Part shown: piece by piece, positions 11,451-26,303 of the stretch
Layout: each line of letters starts with the position of its first letter
Position numbering within the stretch: the stretch's first letter is position 1
Assembly: GCA_034440615.1 (NCBI GenBank)
Contig: JAOTOM010003126.1
Coordinates: forward strand, 62,001 to 126,000
From: Ashinkailepas kermadecensis
Lineage: Eukaryota > Arthropoda > Thecostraca > Neolepadidae
DNA length: 64,000 nt
Direction of reading: 5' to 3'
Made by a program: the position numbers and the translations under genes
The notes under the pieces: model-generated
The model's database searches: none
Told to the model about the DNA's origin: nothing
What the model saw: the letters and a program-made list of their open reading frames with translations, nothing else

Positions 11451-13375
11451 ACCTGCATAACTTTCATTGGAATCCTGCGCACCTCCGAGACAGGCCTCAC
11501 ACTTTCTCGCAAATATCGCCAGCTCTCGGAACCTTCCTAAGCTCTTACCTGGCTCTGTTCATCCCTCAGTGTTCCTCCAAAGCATCAGGAGCATCACAGT
11601 CTCATCCGCTCTAGCTCACGGGGAACCTCCCCAGTCCTCGACAGCATGTCGGCATGCAAGGACATTCTAGCTCTGAAGCTGGCTCTCAGTATTCCTCATA
11701 ACCATCGCTAGCCATTAGGGGCTCTCTTCAGATCTCAGGATGTCCTGTTCTTTTCATAGGGACCCCTTCCAAGCATCTTGGACATCCCAGTCCAGTCCTC
11801 TATAGCTTTCAGTGATCATTTGCAATCGGCATGGGTTCTCTCCATCTGCTAGCGGCCATTCCCAGTATTTGACAATATTTCTAGCTGCAAAGGCTTTCTA
11901 GCTCTGGCACTGGCTCTCAGAATTTCTCACAACCATCGTAAACCTTAGGGACTCTCCTTAGTTCTCAGGGTGCTTTGCTGGACATCGGGGCCCTCTCAAG
12001 CTGCTAGGGACCCTTCCTAGTAATCGACAGCTCTTGAAATTTTTAATCTCTCAGGGGACCTTGTTCATCCATTAGGGGCCGCTCTCAACCTCGGAAGAAT
12101 CCCATTCCAGTCCTACATTACTCTCACGAGATCCTCTCCATCGCTCGGTGCCATTTCCTGCTTTTAGGCACCCATCACAGTCCTGAATGGTTTCGTTTAG
12201 CTCTCGTCTCGGGGGAATTTCAGGTCTGAGATGGACCCTCACTTGTCCTCTTCAGCTCTTAGGGGTTCTGTCCATCACTCAGGGGCCCTTCCAAGCCCAA
12301 AGAGCATCCCAGCCCTCTCTAGCTCTCAGGCGCCCTGTGTGCTCCTAAGCTACGAGCCCAATCCACCGGAGACTCATCTTCCCAGCTGCCACGGGCATTC
12401 CAGCTCTAGGGCGGGCTCTCTCTGGCCTTCACGGCCCTTGTCAGCTCTCAGGGTGAACGTATTCAGGTATCGAGGGCCATTTCCACACAAGCTGTTAGAT
12501 GCGTTTGCATTTGTCCTCGGTTATATCTCTGCCCCTCAGGGCGATCGCCTGGAGAGCCCCATCGGACTAACCAGGGGGCAGGTGCCCTTTCACCCCTTGG
12601 AAACGTCATTGCTTTTTAACGGGCCGGGACCCTCCTTGGGCCCGGCCTCCTTAGAGGTCCTTTGCGTAGCAACGGGATCCCACCGCTTCGGCCCGGATCG
12701 TCTCCCTAGCTCGGGGGCCTCCTTATTGGCCTGAGGCCCACTGTCAGCTTTGAGCCCCTCTGCATCAGCGTGAGCCAAAGCCGAAGGCTCTGCACGTCCG
12801 GCCCGGGCCCCCATCCGTCGGCTCAGGGATCTTCTTCAACGGTCAGGACACTCCGTCCGGCCGGAGCATCCTCTTCAAAAGTTTGGTTCTTCTCTATCAC
12901 GCAAGGGGCCCTCCGTGCAGCTTCGGCCCCCAGCGGTCCAGAGGCCGTTCATACCGGCTCTGGTCCCACTTCGACGACCCGGAGCATCTTACGGCTGTAG
13001 GGATCTGTCCGTCGGCACAGTAGCCCTTCTTGGTGATCCAGAGTCTCCTCTGTCAGGCCGGAGGCCCTCTTTCAACAGCTCGACCCTCTCCATCAGGCAA
13101 GGGTCCTTTGCACCGCTTGGGCCCCATCTATCGACCAAAGTTCCCTTTCTGACTGTCTGAGGTCCTCATCGGAAACTAGGGCCCCCTCCATTGTTTCATA
13201 GATCGTCTTTGACGACCCAGAGCCTTTTCCGGAAAGCCGGAGGACCCTTTCCAAACACTTGGGCCCTGTCCATCAGGTGGTCCGGGGCTCTGTCTTCGGC
13301 GTGGGCACCGCCGTCAGTCCAGGGGCCATTCAAACAATCCCGGGGCCCCTCCGTCAATCTAGAAGTTCTTCATGT
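11260..13375. repeat. Degenerate 21-bp GGGGCCC-type tandem repeat
   Basis: Motifs of the form GGGGCCCTCTCCATCGCTCAG recur at about 21-bp spacing, strongly diverged at the left and clearer from about 12600 on. Since 21 is a multiple of 3, open frames survive with a 7-residue period (for example 12231-12734 and 12770-13160), but these frames carry no domains. Related blocks with the same period lie at 24.9-25.9, 32.5-33.4, 58.0-58.5, 61.9-62.9 and 63.4-64.0 kb. Confidence 0.65.
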
Positions 13376-13394
13376 TAGCCCAGCCAATGCCCCT

Positions 13395-14560
<1,166 letters not shown>

Positions 14561-17500
14561 GCTGCCTCTGTCTGTTCTGTCTTAATTTAGTCCTGAATGT
14601 TCAATATTGGTCAGTTTGCATTATCTGGTCCCAGGTATATGCATCAGTCTATTTGGTTACCTCGCGTTGAATATGTTGTTTCTCCGGTGTGGGCAGCAAT
14701 AGTATCGCGCACACCACGAATAAATGCGCCGTCACCACTCAACGCCTGGGATAGCGCCGGCCTGCGAGCAAACAGCAGTCGCAGTTGCGCAACAAAGGGC
14801 ATCAACGTAAGAAATGGTACACCATCATCGGCTCTTTGTGAATTTCCAACCGGTCCACATGGGGCAGGTTCCCTATGAATCCCTAAATCTCAGTGGCGTT
14901 CGCCATGAGCCATGAGGAGTGCCTGTCCGGAAAGAGGTGCCCTTCATTGGAAAGGAATGCCCCGCACTGGAGGAGAGTCCCCTTCTAAAGGGAATTATTA
15001 AAGTAAGAGCGTTGGAAGACGTGGGTCACAAGTGCCCATACGGCGTCAGCAAAAAGTGTTGAGTGAGGGCAGGGAGGGGGGGGGGGGGGGGGGCTTCAGA
15101 TGTTAAATGTTGTCAATGAAACGGTGTTACAATGACGATGTTCGATATTTCGCGCTACCTTCCAGCATCTGAGTGAACCTCGCTGGAAAGCGAACCCTTT
15201 TATCAACTCTCCTCGTGGGTGGTTGAGTGCCCCCCAACAAAATGCAGGAAAGGGATCCCAGGCCCCTAGGATTGGCTTCACCACTTCTTAAATCCTGTCG
15301 AACGGTTCTGAGCCTTTAAATTGTCGGAACTAATTTTCTGTGTGCACCCTTACGGAACCACTAACTCACCAGCGGAAGAAAATTAATTAATAGATATGAA
15401 TGCGAGCTGGGCAAACAAGAAATATCGATTAAGGTCATTCATCTTTCCCTACGGGTGGTTAATTACCTCTTTCTCAGATCGTAGCGTATTTTTTAACCCC
15501 TTGGAATGGAGGAGATGCGCCACATGTCCTGACACACAATAGGCGAAATTTTGACGGGTGTCTACACCTATTTTTTCATAGGGGGCTTATGATGTCCCCA
15601 CCCCGAGGCGGGGTGTGAGAATTTGACCGGGAAGACTGGGCGAGTTAACATGGGACAATATCGGGTGGGCCGCGCCAACCAAATTGGCAGCACACATGGC
15701 CTTCATGCATTGGGCCCCTCCAATATACCTCTTGGTGTGCCTGGCGAACCACTCGCCAATGCCACATTATTTACCTCTTGTCCAGGGGCGAATCCTGTTA
15801 GACTAATCAACCTAGCTCTTTTTATTGAAAGGTCTCATCGAGAGGAAAATCAACAGCAGCCAGATGGTGCCATGACAACGCAGCATGGGTACGTCACAAA
15901 TCAGCATTGAAGTGTGGGGTACACCGTGACCGAAATCCTTAACTACAAATATGGTGCGTTTATGGTAGATCACATATTGAAATAAATAATACCCGTTTAG
16001 ACATTGGAGATGTCCAAATTAATGTAGGTACAAAAGGTCAACATGGGCCTCCGTTTTACATGTACATCACACACTTGGTCCTCGAAATACACGACAATCT
16101 GCCCAGTTCACACAACTGGACCTCTGTTGTCACTTGGACCTCGTAAGTACAACCCGTCACAAAACATATACTTTCTCATTTATCGTGTCATACAACATTT
16201 GGTAACGGTCGAGCACCATGTGGCAAAGATGTGATTCCGTCATAGCGTTCCATCACGCTTAGAAATGGTGGTCCTCTATTGTGACCGTACGGTCATGTGG
16301 CTCACTTTTCACGGCTCACAAGACTGTGTGTTTGTGTGTGTGTGTGTGTGTTTGTGTGGTGTCTATATAGGTGTTTATACAGGTGTGTCTATTGGTGAAC
16401 CCAATCGCAGCGTCAAGGAGCAGCTCTACGAATACCAATGTAACTGTGCACAGAATACCAGGAGCCCAGGTTACTGACCAAAGTCTTTCACTTCAGGCAC
16501 GTCAGTCGTAACGGATTGTTGTGATTTCAAAATGTGGGGAAGATTGATATAATATAATATAGGTGTTTTCTTTCTCTTATTGGTTGTGAGTGTATGTGCC
16601 GGAACTCTAAATTGGGCTAACGTGGCTTGAATTCGATTTTACAGGGTGTGAGATCTATGATTTTTGGAGTGCATGCTGCGATACGTTTCATGTCATTTTG
16701 TAATTGTTCCCTCGCCATCAAGCTGCCACTGTTGACAGACAAGCCGATGAGATGCACAGTTTAATTTTGGCCTAATTTATGCCCTTCGGTTCCGATCAGT
16801 AAAAAGACAAAGCTTCACATCATAATGCCAACAACTGCTCAGTACCTATAGTGCTGAATGATCTTGAAAGGCTATAGAGTCTTTTGCATTGTGATATTCG
16901 CTATTTTGGCCCAGATTCGTCTTTGTTTGGATACGTTTATATGAAGAGGACTGTGGTGTGCCAAACTACGCTATTGAACTACAGCTGTGGTGTGCCAAGC
17001 TACGCGGATTCTTGACTTGCGGTTGAAGAAATGTGTGACAAGTGCCGAAACTAGTCGTTTCCTAAGAGTTGTAGGATACATTTTTGGGATCGGACGCGAT
17101 CAACACCGGTCTGTGAGTTATGACTGAGAGGCTGTACAGTGAACACTGCCGTCTACTTTGGTGATACACGATGCTTGGCTCAGATGCCTGTTGTGCTAAT
17201 TTGTTCTTGCGATCTACATCTCCAATTGGAAGCTCTTAAATGATAAACGAGATGAGGGAATCCGATTTGGTACGTCGCGTTTTTCAACCCTTGTCTTGCG
17301 TCCGAACCGGATTGGGCTGAACCGAACCGTACCCGTCTTGTCCAGTGTAATGCAAACCGCCCGAGTTTGATCCGGTTCCGAGCCCTCTGATCCATTTCAG
17401 TTTATTTCTGTTTGGTCAGGTGTGGTGTGGTTTGGGCGGAGGAGCGGTTTATAAAAAGTGGCCTGCATATTGGGTTAGCAAACTGAGCTGTTCTGTATTT

Positions 17501-18287
17501 ACTGTTCGTTTCGTTACTTTAGAATGTTGCTTCGTGGCGCCTCCATTACCGATAAAAAGTGCTGAGTATAAAAGTGTGCAACAAACCCAGTATGGCACGG
17601 TTTCTGAAATGAAATGTTATGGTAGAAATGGAAGAAACAAATAGTTTCAGGCAATTACTTTTACTTCGCTAAAACGGATGAATTCTCTGCATATCTTGCG
17701 GAAATTTTGGGGAAATGGTTCTAGGGATAGCTACCGTTGTTGCCCACCTTCTCCCTTTACCACTGCCAGAACCGCCACCAAGAGTAGTGAACCAGGCCTC
17801 GATGTAGAACCTGAGACCTCGACACTTTTGGGGAAATGCCAAAATAACCGACCCACCATCCGAGTACCCATAGGATGCATAGCGACTTAAACCCTGTCTT
17901 TCTAGTGCTATCGGATAAAGTGGGTGTGGGCAGTGCCTGATCCAGAGGGTCATGGGGTCATGGCCCCTTCCCCTTGGGCCTCAAAGGCACCCAAGCGGGC
18001 TGTTGAGAACGTGTTTCAACATAGGTCATCACGTAACATTGGAACTCTGGGGGTACTCCGAGCAACCGGTCAGGGCCCCGGGCCGACGTCAGGGTCAGGG
18101 CCGTCTAACGATGAAAGAGGTGCGGAGCTGATGCGGAGGATCCCGAGCCGGTGAAGAAGGTTCAGGAGTCGACGGAGAGTGCCCACGGACAGACGTTGAA
18201 GGCCCCGGCTGGGCCAACGTGAAGGCTTCTATGCTGGCGGAGGGAGCCCCGGGTTGTTTGAAGGACCCCGACCAGCGCATTAGTCAC
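14561..18287. other. Interior of the satellite-ended element, unassigned
   Basis: No gene was recognised; open frames are all below 100 residues. It contains a run of 18 G at 15076-15093, a (TG)n tract at about 16326-16352, and a CAGGGGCGAATCC hAT-like end at 15782. The last 350 bases (17930-18287) include GGGCCCC-rich sequence similar to the degenerate 21-bp family. If the 355-27984 block is one transposon, a transposase would be expected here; none is visible by eye. Confidence 0.5.
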
Positions 18288-19292
18288 ACGTACCTTTGCA
18301 CTTGCGTCTGCGCTTACATAAGCCTGTCGTACATTTGCGCTACGTACATTTGCTTACGTATGTCTACCATACGTACATTATGTATTTTTGTCATATGCAC
18401 ATTTGCTTACGTACATTTGCTTACGTACATTTGCTTACGTACATTTGCTTACGTACATTTGCTTACGTACGTCTGTCATGCGCACATTTTCTTTCGTGCA
18501 TGTGTCCCAGAATCGCGCTTGCCTATATCTGCGGTCACGTACTTTTTCGCATTCAATCTTTTTCCCACGTACATATCCACTTACTCATATTTCTGATTGC
18601 GTCCTGTTGTAATTACGCAAATGCCTGTGTGCTTACGCGCACAGGACGTGCTTACGCGCCCATTCCAGATGCTTACGTGATGTGTCCTTACGTGCTTACG
18701 CGCACATTCCAGATGCTTACGCGTCATCTGTGTTTTTCTGCTTGCGTACCCTTCAATTGACGTACATTTTCGTTTGCATACATTTCCGCTTACGTACGTA
18801 CGTACGTCCATTCCCGCTTAAGTACATTTCTCATCCGTACCCTTGCACTTATGAACATTTGGGCTACACAAATTTGCAATGGCGTACGTTTGCTCTTACG
18901 GACTTTACCTTGACGGACATTTCCGCTTCTGTACCTTAGTAATGACATATATTTGTCATACGGGCATTTCCATTTACGTGCATTTACATTTACACTTGGG
19001 TTACGTAAAGCTGTATTTACACACATTTGCTCTTACGTACTTTTGCGCTAAATTACTTGTGCATACGTGCATTTGCGCTCACGTACATTTCCGTATACGT
19101 ACCTTTGCGCCTACAAACACCTGTACTTATGCACATACGTACTTTTGCAATTACATAAATATGCGCATACCTAAACGTGCGCTTTCATACACTTGGGTTA
19201 CGTAAAGCTGTACTTATATGCATTTGCTCTTACGTACTTTTGCGGTTACGTACATTTGCGCATACGTACATTTGCACATACGTACATGTGCG
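18288..19292. repeat. 16-bp satellite array, right arm, inner part
   Basis: Units read TACGTACATTTGCGCT on the plus strand, opposite to the array at 355-3322. A clean run of CTTACGTACATTTG units lies at 18405-18470. The higher-order block (CACTTGGGTTACGTAAAGC) is at about 18995 and 19185. The array ends abruptly at 19292 where a CAGGGGCG end begins, and continues in phase at 26543, so it was probably continuous with the 26543-27984 array before the insertion. Confidence 0.9.
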
Positions 19293-20535
19293 CAGGGGCG
19301 TCGATTTGTATCCTTTTTCGGGGGCCATGCCCCCCCCCAATGCTGATCTTGGCCCCCCCAATGTTGATTTGGCCCCCCCCAATAACCCATGCTATTTGTA
19401 TGCTGATAAAAAGCTAAAGGAAAAAAAAGAAGAAAAACACTGTTAGGTACATAGAAAACTTAGTTGATGTTAACCAGCACATTTTGTACTGAAAAAGAAC
19501 AGATTTGGATTAGATAGTGGACTGAGTATCCAACTTTTGCTACACAATTCAAAATTATGTGCAAAAAAACAAAATAGCTAGATTTCCCTCCACTGTGCAA
19601 GGAAAACTTACGACATAAAATGTTAAGATTCGCTGATGATGCATTTTAAACCAGATTGTCTTTTATTAATGTTAAGCCACAAAACAACAATTGGATTGTC
19701 ATACTGATGTTTGTACACACCACCAATGACAAAACCACACACATATGAGCTTAAACAGGAAAAAATCCATTCTTAATTTCCAGTCATTGTCAAACTTGCA
19801 TTGTCCAGTTAACAGCAATGACAATCATCCTTGAGATTGTGGATATGCAAACTATAATTATCTTCAGCAGCCCACCTATCACACCATCAGCTTGATATTT
19901 ACCTAGGTACCTACCTAAATGCCCAATGACAATGCATGCATTCAATATTGATATGGGGAAAACGAGAGCCATGTGTGGGCAAATCTGCCAGCTTATGATA
20001 CCATGACAGAGAAAAGTCAGCAAGAAGCTGCATGGCCACTGCAATATAATTGGTATTCCTAAAAGAATAAAAAAGAAAGCTATGGCTCACATGACTTTTA
20101 AGCAAACCTTAGTCATCCACGACCAATGCTATACAAGAGAAATAGCCTTGACAAGCCCAATGTCTCGTACGCCCCAAAAACACCATTATTAAACGCCGCA
20201 AAATACCATTATTTTAAAAGGTACACCAAAGTCGCATTCAAACCTTAATGACGTCACATATTTTTATTCGTATATTGCAGAAATTGGTAGCATCAGGCAA
20301 GTTTCAATTTAACTGCATGGGGGAGTGAATTTTTCAGGCGTACCGGACCACAGAGGTCATTTACGCCACCTTTGAAGCGAGTACGTTACATGTCTGACTA
20401 TAAAAGCGGGTGTTTGCGATCAAGGTGCAGGCATGTGGACGTTTACGTAAAGGGAATTTTACGTTATAGTTTGTGTGATATTTTAGGCGCTGAAGGCGGA
20501 GCTAGGATGGGGACATCCCCCTAATGTCTAGATGG
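19293..20535 (+). repeat. CAGGGGCG-family repeat, copy A1
   Basis: It starts CAGGGGCGTCGATTTGTATC with a GGGGGCCATGGCCCCC palindrome-like stretch. It runs through AT-rich sequence and ends near ATGTCTAGATGG just before the next CAGTGGCG end. A near-identical copy (by eye) is at 55143-56398. Fragments are at 42150-42355, at 45292-45640 and, inverted, at about 39000-39797. The right part contains ACTATAAAAGCGGG, a TATA-like motif of unknown significance. No coding frame. Confidence 0.75.
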
Positions 20536-21023
20536 CAGTGGCGTTGATTTGTATCCTTTTGTGGGGGCTAGGGCCCCACCAGTGTTGATCTTTGCCCCCC
20601 AATGTTGATTTGGCCCCCAATAACATATGCTGTTTTTATGCTCATAAAAAAGTTGAAGAAAAAAAGAAGAAAAACACAATGCTAGGTACATAGAAAATGT
20701 AGTTGATGTTAACCAGCACATTTTGTAATAAAAAAAACAGATTTGGGTTAGATAGTGGACTTGCTATATGGAGGCAAATGTGTGTAAAAAATTGTCTTGT
20801 TACCACCTTAAAGCACAATAATACCGATTTAGCTAGGTTAGGCTAGTTTAGTTGTTTACCTTGGAAAAATTGTTCCATCATTTTCAAAAATAAAATAAAA
20901 TTTGAAATTTTCCTTCAAAAGCAGCTGACACTAGGTTCGGGTAAGTTGGGTTCGGTTGTTCAACTTAGAAAATTTTCAGAATATATATTGCTTAATTTTT
21001 GTTTCTATTTTTTTTCTCCAAAG
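20536..21023 (+). repeat. CAGTGGCG-family repeat, copy A2 (partial)
   Basis: It starts CAGTGGCGTTGATTTGTATC immediately after copy A1. It loses about 1 kb relative to the copy at 56399-58015. It carries a TTAGG-like island (GGTTAGGCTAG) near 20855 and ends where another CAGGGGCG end starts at 21024. The same A1-A2 junction is present at 56398/56399. Confidence 0.65.
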
Positions 21024-21899
21024 CAGGGGCGTCGATTTGTATCGATAGACACTAGCGCGCATTAAATGTCACACATCGTGATGGGCGTTCCTCAGAACAT
21101 CCAAAATCGTAACATGCAAAGAAAAAATTCCAGTTCCAGAAATTCCAGCGCCTGAAGTCTAAATTTGAGGTTACAGTGACAAATGTGACGGAGGTAAGAC
21201 ATCTGTGGTGCAATTGCGCGCAGTGTTTAATCCGGAGGCCAATCTCATGTGACGTCGTACTGATTCGTTTTTTGTACTTCGCACATTCTGATGTATCGCA
21301 CCTTCTGATGTATCTGCGGATTGGTGTGATTTTAGATAGTGAATATATAGCTTGCTGATATTTAATTCCCAAAGGAAGAGTAATTGAAGAAGTTGGCAGG
21401 TAAGCTTGAAAAAGTCCAGTCCATGCTTTTTTCTGATTTGTGCTCAGGATTTCCATGTTAATATCACATAACTACCACGTTTGTCTTCAAGAAGAGCTGT
21501 TTTTAGTTTACTTTTATTAATATTTTCATTCCACTGCTCTTAGTGCCCTTTCTGCCCAGGATTGGGGCACCTAGTGTTGCATTTCCGTCGAGGGGTTGGC
21601 ACACCTTTTGGTAAATTTACAGCTTAAGGTAATTTCTGATTAATTTTTTCCCATGCAATGTTTAGGAATGTGATGAACACGATGTTACTGCTCATTTTGG
21701 TAGATTTGTGTTTTAAGATGTTTTATGAATTCGTGGAATGTATCATTTCAATGCAATGTTTATGAATGTGACTCAGATGATGGGACCACTCATTTTCTAT
21801 ACAAATGCCTACATTTCAGGTTGTAAGCAAAATAACATCAACAATAAGCTTTGAATTAGGTGACATAGGGTAAAGTATTTTTTTTAAATAAAATAAATG

Positions 21900-23375
21900 C
21901 AACATAACCTAACCTAACCTAGCTTAACCTCCCCTTGGAGAAAAACAAAACCAAAACATCAAGTCGTAAAAATTTCAAGCAATGTATTTTTTTACAATAA
22001 AAAAATGTAACCCAACTTAACCTAACCTAACATAAGCTGCTTTTAAAGCAAAAAGATCTATTTCTTTCAAATTTTGGAACAATTTTTGCAAAAAATGTCG
22101 AACTTAAAACACTTAAACTAATCTAACATCACCAAACATAGCCCATTTGTTTGCTTTATGGAGGCAAATGTGTAATAACTTGCCTTGTTACCACCTTAAA
22201 GCACAATAATTCTGGTTAGATTAGGTTGGGTTAGGTTTTTTCATTTGTAAAATTTCAAGAAAATAAATTGCTACATATTTTTCCCAATCTTGTTTTTATA
22301 GTTGTTTTCTCCAAGGTCAGCTTAGGTTACATTAGGTTATGTTGAATTTTTTATGTATTTCTTTTAATTGCTACGTTACCTAACTCAAAGCCCATTTTTA
22401 ATGTTATTTTGCTCACAACCTGGAAAGTAAGCATTTGCACAGAAACTGAGTAGTGCCATCAGCTTAGTGACATTCATAAACATTGCATTGGAAATTTAAA
22501 TATAAAAATATTAATAAAACACATAAAAGCACACATTTAATGTCCTTTCCTCTGCAAATGCATGCCTTTCAATTGGGAGTAAAGAATAACACCAAAAAGG
22601 GGTGTGGAGTAAGGAAATATAGCATACAAATAATGTTCAAGATGTATGATAACCTTACCTACATAGTTCAACTTCCCATACAAGAAATTAATTGTTTTTA
22701 ATTTAAATTTTCGAGGCATTTTCTCAAATATTTTCAACTTAAAAAACCTAACCTAAGCTAGCCTGAACCGTTTATTATTTTTTTTGTAGAAAAATAATAA
22801 ACAAAAATTGTTTACCAACAAATGAATTTTTTTTATAACTTACAACAAAAGCCTAACCTAACCTGACAAACCTCACCCCTTTGTATGCTTCATGGAGGTA
22901 AAATGTGTGTACAACTTGTCTTGTGGTTGCCTTAAACTATGATAATACCTGGCTTTTTGGGTAATATTTCAGCTCATGGTACTCTCTGACTTCTTCTAAT
23001 TTATTTTTTAATGCAGTGTTTGTTAATGTGCTGAACATGATGTAACCGATCATTTCCTCTGCAGATGCACACTTTTCATTTGTGAGGAAAAATAACGTGG
23101 AAAAGGGGGCTTGTATTTGAGTAATATAGGATGAAAAATAATGTTCAGATAAAAAAAAATGTAACATAACCTAACCTAACCTAGCCTAGACTTCCATGCA
23201 AGTAATAATTAATTTTTAGCCAAATTCCCCCCCCCATTTCTTTTTTCTCAAACATTTTAAACTTAAAAATTCTAACGTAACCCAATCTAGCCTGAACCGT
23301 TTTTGAAGATTTTTTTTTTCATTTACTAACTTACAACAAAAGCCTAGCCTAACGCAATTAGACAAAACCTAGCTC
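21900..23375. repeat. CCTAA/TTAGG-like islands in left arm
   Basis: Short runs such as CTAACCTAACCTAGCTTAAC (from 21909) and GGTTGGGTTAGG near 22225 recur every 100-400 bases on either strand, embedded in AT-rich sequence. Each run is only two to five units, and the units are often CCTAACCTAACC with interruptions. This resembles internal repeats of the AT-rich element rather than true telomere. The mirrored set lies at 34770-36210. Confidence 0.7.
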
Positions 23376-24049
23376 CTTTGAATGATTCGTGGAGGTAAAA
23401 ATGGGTGTAAAACATGTATTGTGGTTACCTTAGACTGCAATAATATCTCTTTTTGTGCTACCTGGTGTACGTGATGAACCTCCATCTGCATGCTGCATGA
23501 GAGCATTGCACTTATTGCTTTACAAAGAACAATAGCATGTTGAAAGTACAATATTTTCAGGAATGGAATCCTGTGCTGATAACATTTTCTGAGTTATAAA
23601 TTTGCAGATCAGATCTACATCATTTGTGTTAATAAATATGAGCAATTCATAGAAATGCATACACCGGTATGTGGACAAGAAGTTATTCTGATGATTTCTG
23701 ATGTATTGGAAAATGAAAAATTTTCATGATGGAAGCCGGCAAAGTTAAAGTACATATATCTCAATAAGTGGTCAGTTCACTAACAAGACAGCAAATTCAC
23801 TCAAATAGCACTCAAAATGCCAGGCGGCCCACTCTTTTTGCAAGTTTAAAATCGATGACAGTGCTTTCTTGAATCATGTTTAAAGCACATGAAGGAAATG
23901 TATTGCTGACACTTGTTAGGAACTGATGTGTGTAACGTTAATTAACATTTCTAATGTCCTGATGCTTGTACACAAAATATAGCTCACTATTGTAAATAGC
24001 ATGGGAAGTATGATGCCATATATCATGGCTAATTTATGCTCAAACTGTT

Positions 24050-24110
24050 ATGCAGCAGATTCCCTGCATTGTTACTTAGTTATTTGGGCTTTAGGGCACA
24101 GACCATGTTG
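24050..24110 (-). repeat. SINE 3' remnant shared by both IR arms
   Basis: On the minus strand it reads CCCTAAAGCCCAAATAACTA and is flanked by AACAATGCAGGGA-type duplications. The equivalent copy in the right arm is at about 34015-34062, so this insertion predates the arm duplication. Confidence 0.6.
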
Positions 24111-24899
24111 ATCACAAAGCTCCCTGCATTGTTCTTAACTGATACATCAGTATGTTTGCAAATTCACTTATGAGTGAATCCATACCATTCTCACTGGGGT
24201 ATAAAAGCTACATTATAACATTGCTTATACCGGGCGGCTGTGTCGGTGCATTGACGGCACGTTAAACTTTCGGTCAAAATTCTGCCGTTTAACTTGAATT
24301 CATGGATCGGGTGGTGGGGCCAGGGTTCACGCAACACGCTCTGCTTAGCAATCGGACCCTGGTTCATAAAGCCACCCCAACAAGAACTCGGATGAAACTT
24401 ATGAGAAAAAAAAATGAAAAAAAATGCATATAACAGAAACCCATCTCGATTGTCCTGCTTACTCATGACACCATAGAAGTCAATGAAGCCAATGAAAACC
24501 ATAGAAGTCACTGAAAATGTTACTTCATCCCCTGTATTGTTAATAGAAACAAGTATCTTGAACCATATGTTATGTCCTTCACAGTGTTGCTCCATCCACC
24601 TCCAACTCCAACCCTGACCAAACTTCAGGAGCTCATCCATCTCCAAAGCAGTGTGTTGAAGAAGGTATGTATTGCAGCATAACTACTGTGACCGGAATTC
24701 CATGGTATCCATGTTGCCTTACAATCCATCCTTGCTGATCCATGTAGCAGATGTTTGACTTTCCTGAAACTGTCTGGATAACTGGGGAGTTGAAATCACA
24801 TGTGTGGTGAAACAGATGAACTATTCCTGGATTCTTATGTTGCATCATTGCATGGCACAGTGACATACGGAGTGGGGAGGGGGAATTGTGGGAAGTTTC

Positions 24900-25870
24900 C
24901 TCACCCCCCCCCCCGTCCTGATTGGTTGTGGGGCCCCCAAGAGTCCGCCGAGCTTAGGAAGAAAATGCGCTATGCTCCCTAAGAATTTCACTCGGTCCAC
25001 CAAAAATCGCACCGGGGATCAGAAAAATTACATTGGGGGCCCCCAAACGTAGCGCAGGGGCCCCGATAATAACGCTGGGGCCTCAAAAGTTTGCACCTGG
25101 GCCCCTGAAAATCACGTTGGGGCCGCAAACAAGTCGTGCCGGGATTCAAGAAAATTACGACGGGGGCCACAAACGGTCGGGCCGGGGCCTCCTGAAAATC
25201 ACGCCGAGACTGGGGTATTAAGAATTATCACCCGGGCCCCTGAAAATCACGCCAGAGGCCTGATAGGTCCCACCGGGGCTCTAAAAGTCTCGTTGAGATC
25301 ACCCAAAAAATGAAGCCGGGTGAATGAAAAACAGTCCGGACACGGAAAATAAATCTGGGATCTCAACAATAGCTCCAAAGGCCCACACAACTTGTTGGGC
25401 CCCCACAAACGTGTCGTAGCCACCGCAAGGGATCCCAACAAGTGACGACGGGGCCCCAAAAATCGCACTTAGACAAAAACAAATTCACGCCGCTTCTCTT
25501 GAAAATCTCACTGGGGCCAAAACGTCGTGCCGGAGCCCACAAGTTGCAGCTGGCTTCCCAAGTACCAATATATACCCGGAATGTCACCTTGCGGACGGAA
25601 AAATTGCGTCAAGGATCCACAAAATGAGAAGTCGTCGGACGCCGGAAATAAACCTGTTTGAGCACCGGAAAAAACGCACCGAGAGCCAGAAAAATCGTAC
25701 CCGGTTCCAAAAATAGCCTGTAGGGGGCTTATAAAAATAGACTTCACCACAAAAACCACAAGGAGACGCCATCGAATCGACCAGAGCACCGGAAAATTAA
25801 GAATGGGTCCCGAAAGAAAGTTATCCGGAGGGCCCTTCTACTCTCGATCGTGCAATCTGCGGAAAAAACA
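24900..25870. repeat. 21-bp GGGGCCCC degenerate tandem repeat
   Basis: Units such as GGGGCCCCAAAAATCGCAC recur at about 21 bp with heavy divergence. Translation shows a 7-residue period (GAPKRSA, GAPIITL, GPQKFAP, GPLKITL). It is mirrored in the right arm at 32475-33430. Non-coding by this evidence. Confidence 0.75.
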
Positions 25871-26151
25871 CGTTGAGCAGCCGCAGTGGCGTACTAAATG
25901 GAAAAATTCCCTTCCCTAACGTTAGGCACCAAGGAAATACTTTCACCCATCGTCATTACCGTTCAGGTCTGCTGTGCTCTGATGCTTCATCAATGCCGGT
26001 GTGTTTTAGCCTGCATCTGATCGCTGAAGTATTTTTATTTAAGCCGGTGTGTGTTTGTTGGTGTGTGGAGTAGGAGGAGGGTAACAGTGACGGTGACGTT
26101 GACGATAGATCCGAGCCCACTATATGGCACTGCAGTCGCATGCTATTACTC

Positions 26152-26303
26152 AGAGTTGTTATGTTGGTGTGTTCGAGTCTCACCTGTCGCTACTCTTCGC
26201 CCGCGACCAATCGGCGTGAGAGATTGGCGACGCTATATGACACAACGGTCGACGTGTCGTAGAACCAATAACCAACCAAGACCAACCAAGAGTTGTTATG
26301 TTG
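26152..26303 (+). mobile_element. 5'-truncated tRNA-derived SINE with 15-bp TSD
   Basis: The body at 26167-26288 contains the B-box GTTCGAGTCTC and a tail of ACCAACCAA type. It is flanked by a perfect AGAGTTGTTATGTTG duplication (26152-26166 and 26289-26303). The other IR arm keeps the empty site near 32190-32206. The same family is present with its tRNA-like head at 29159-29324. A TSD of this length indicates LINE-mediated insertion. Confidence 0.9.

Noticed and set aside
20370..20420. TATA-like ACTATAAAAGCGGG as an active promoter
   Set aside because: It lies within a dispersed repeat, with no downstream coding frame.
21900..22345. An interstitial telomere from chromosome fusion
   Set aside because: Runs are too short and occur on both strands in a repeated pattern inside a dispersed element.
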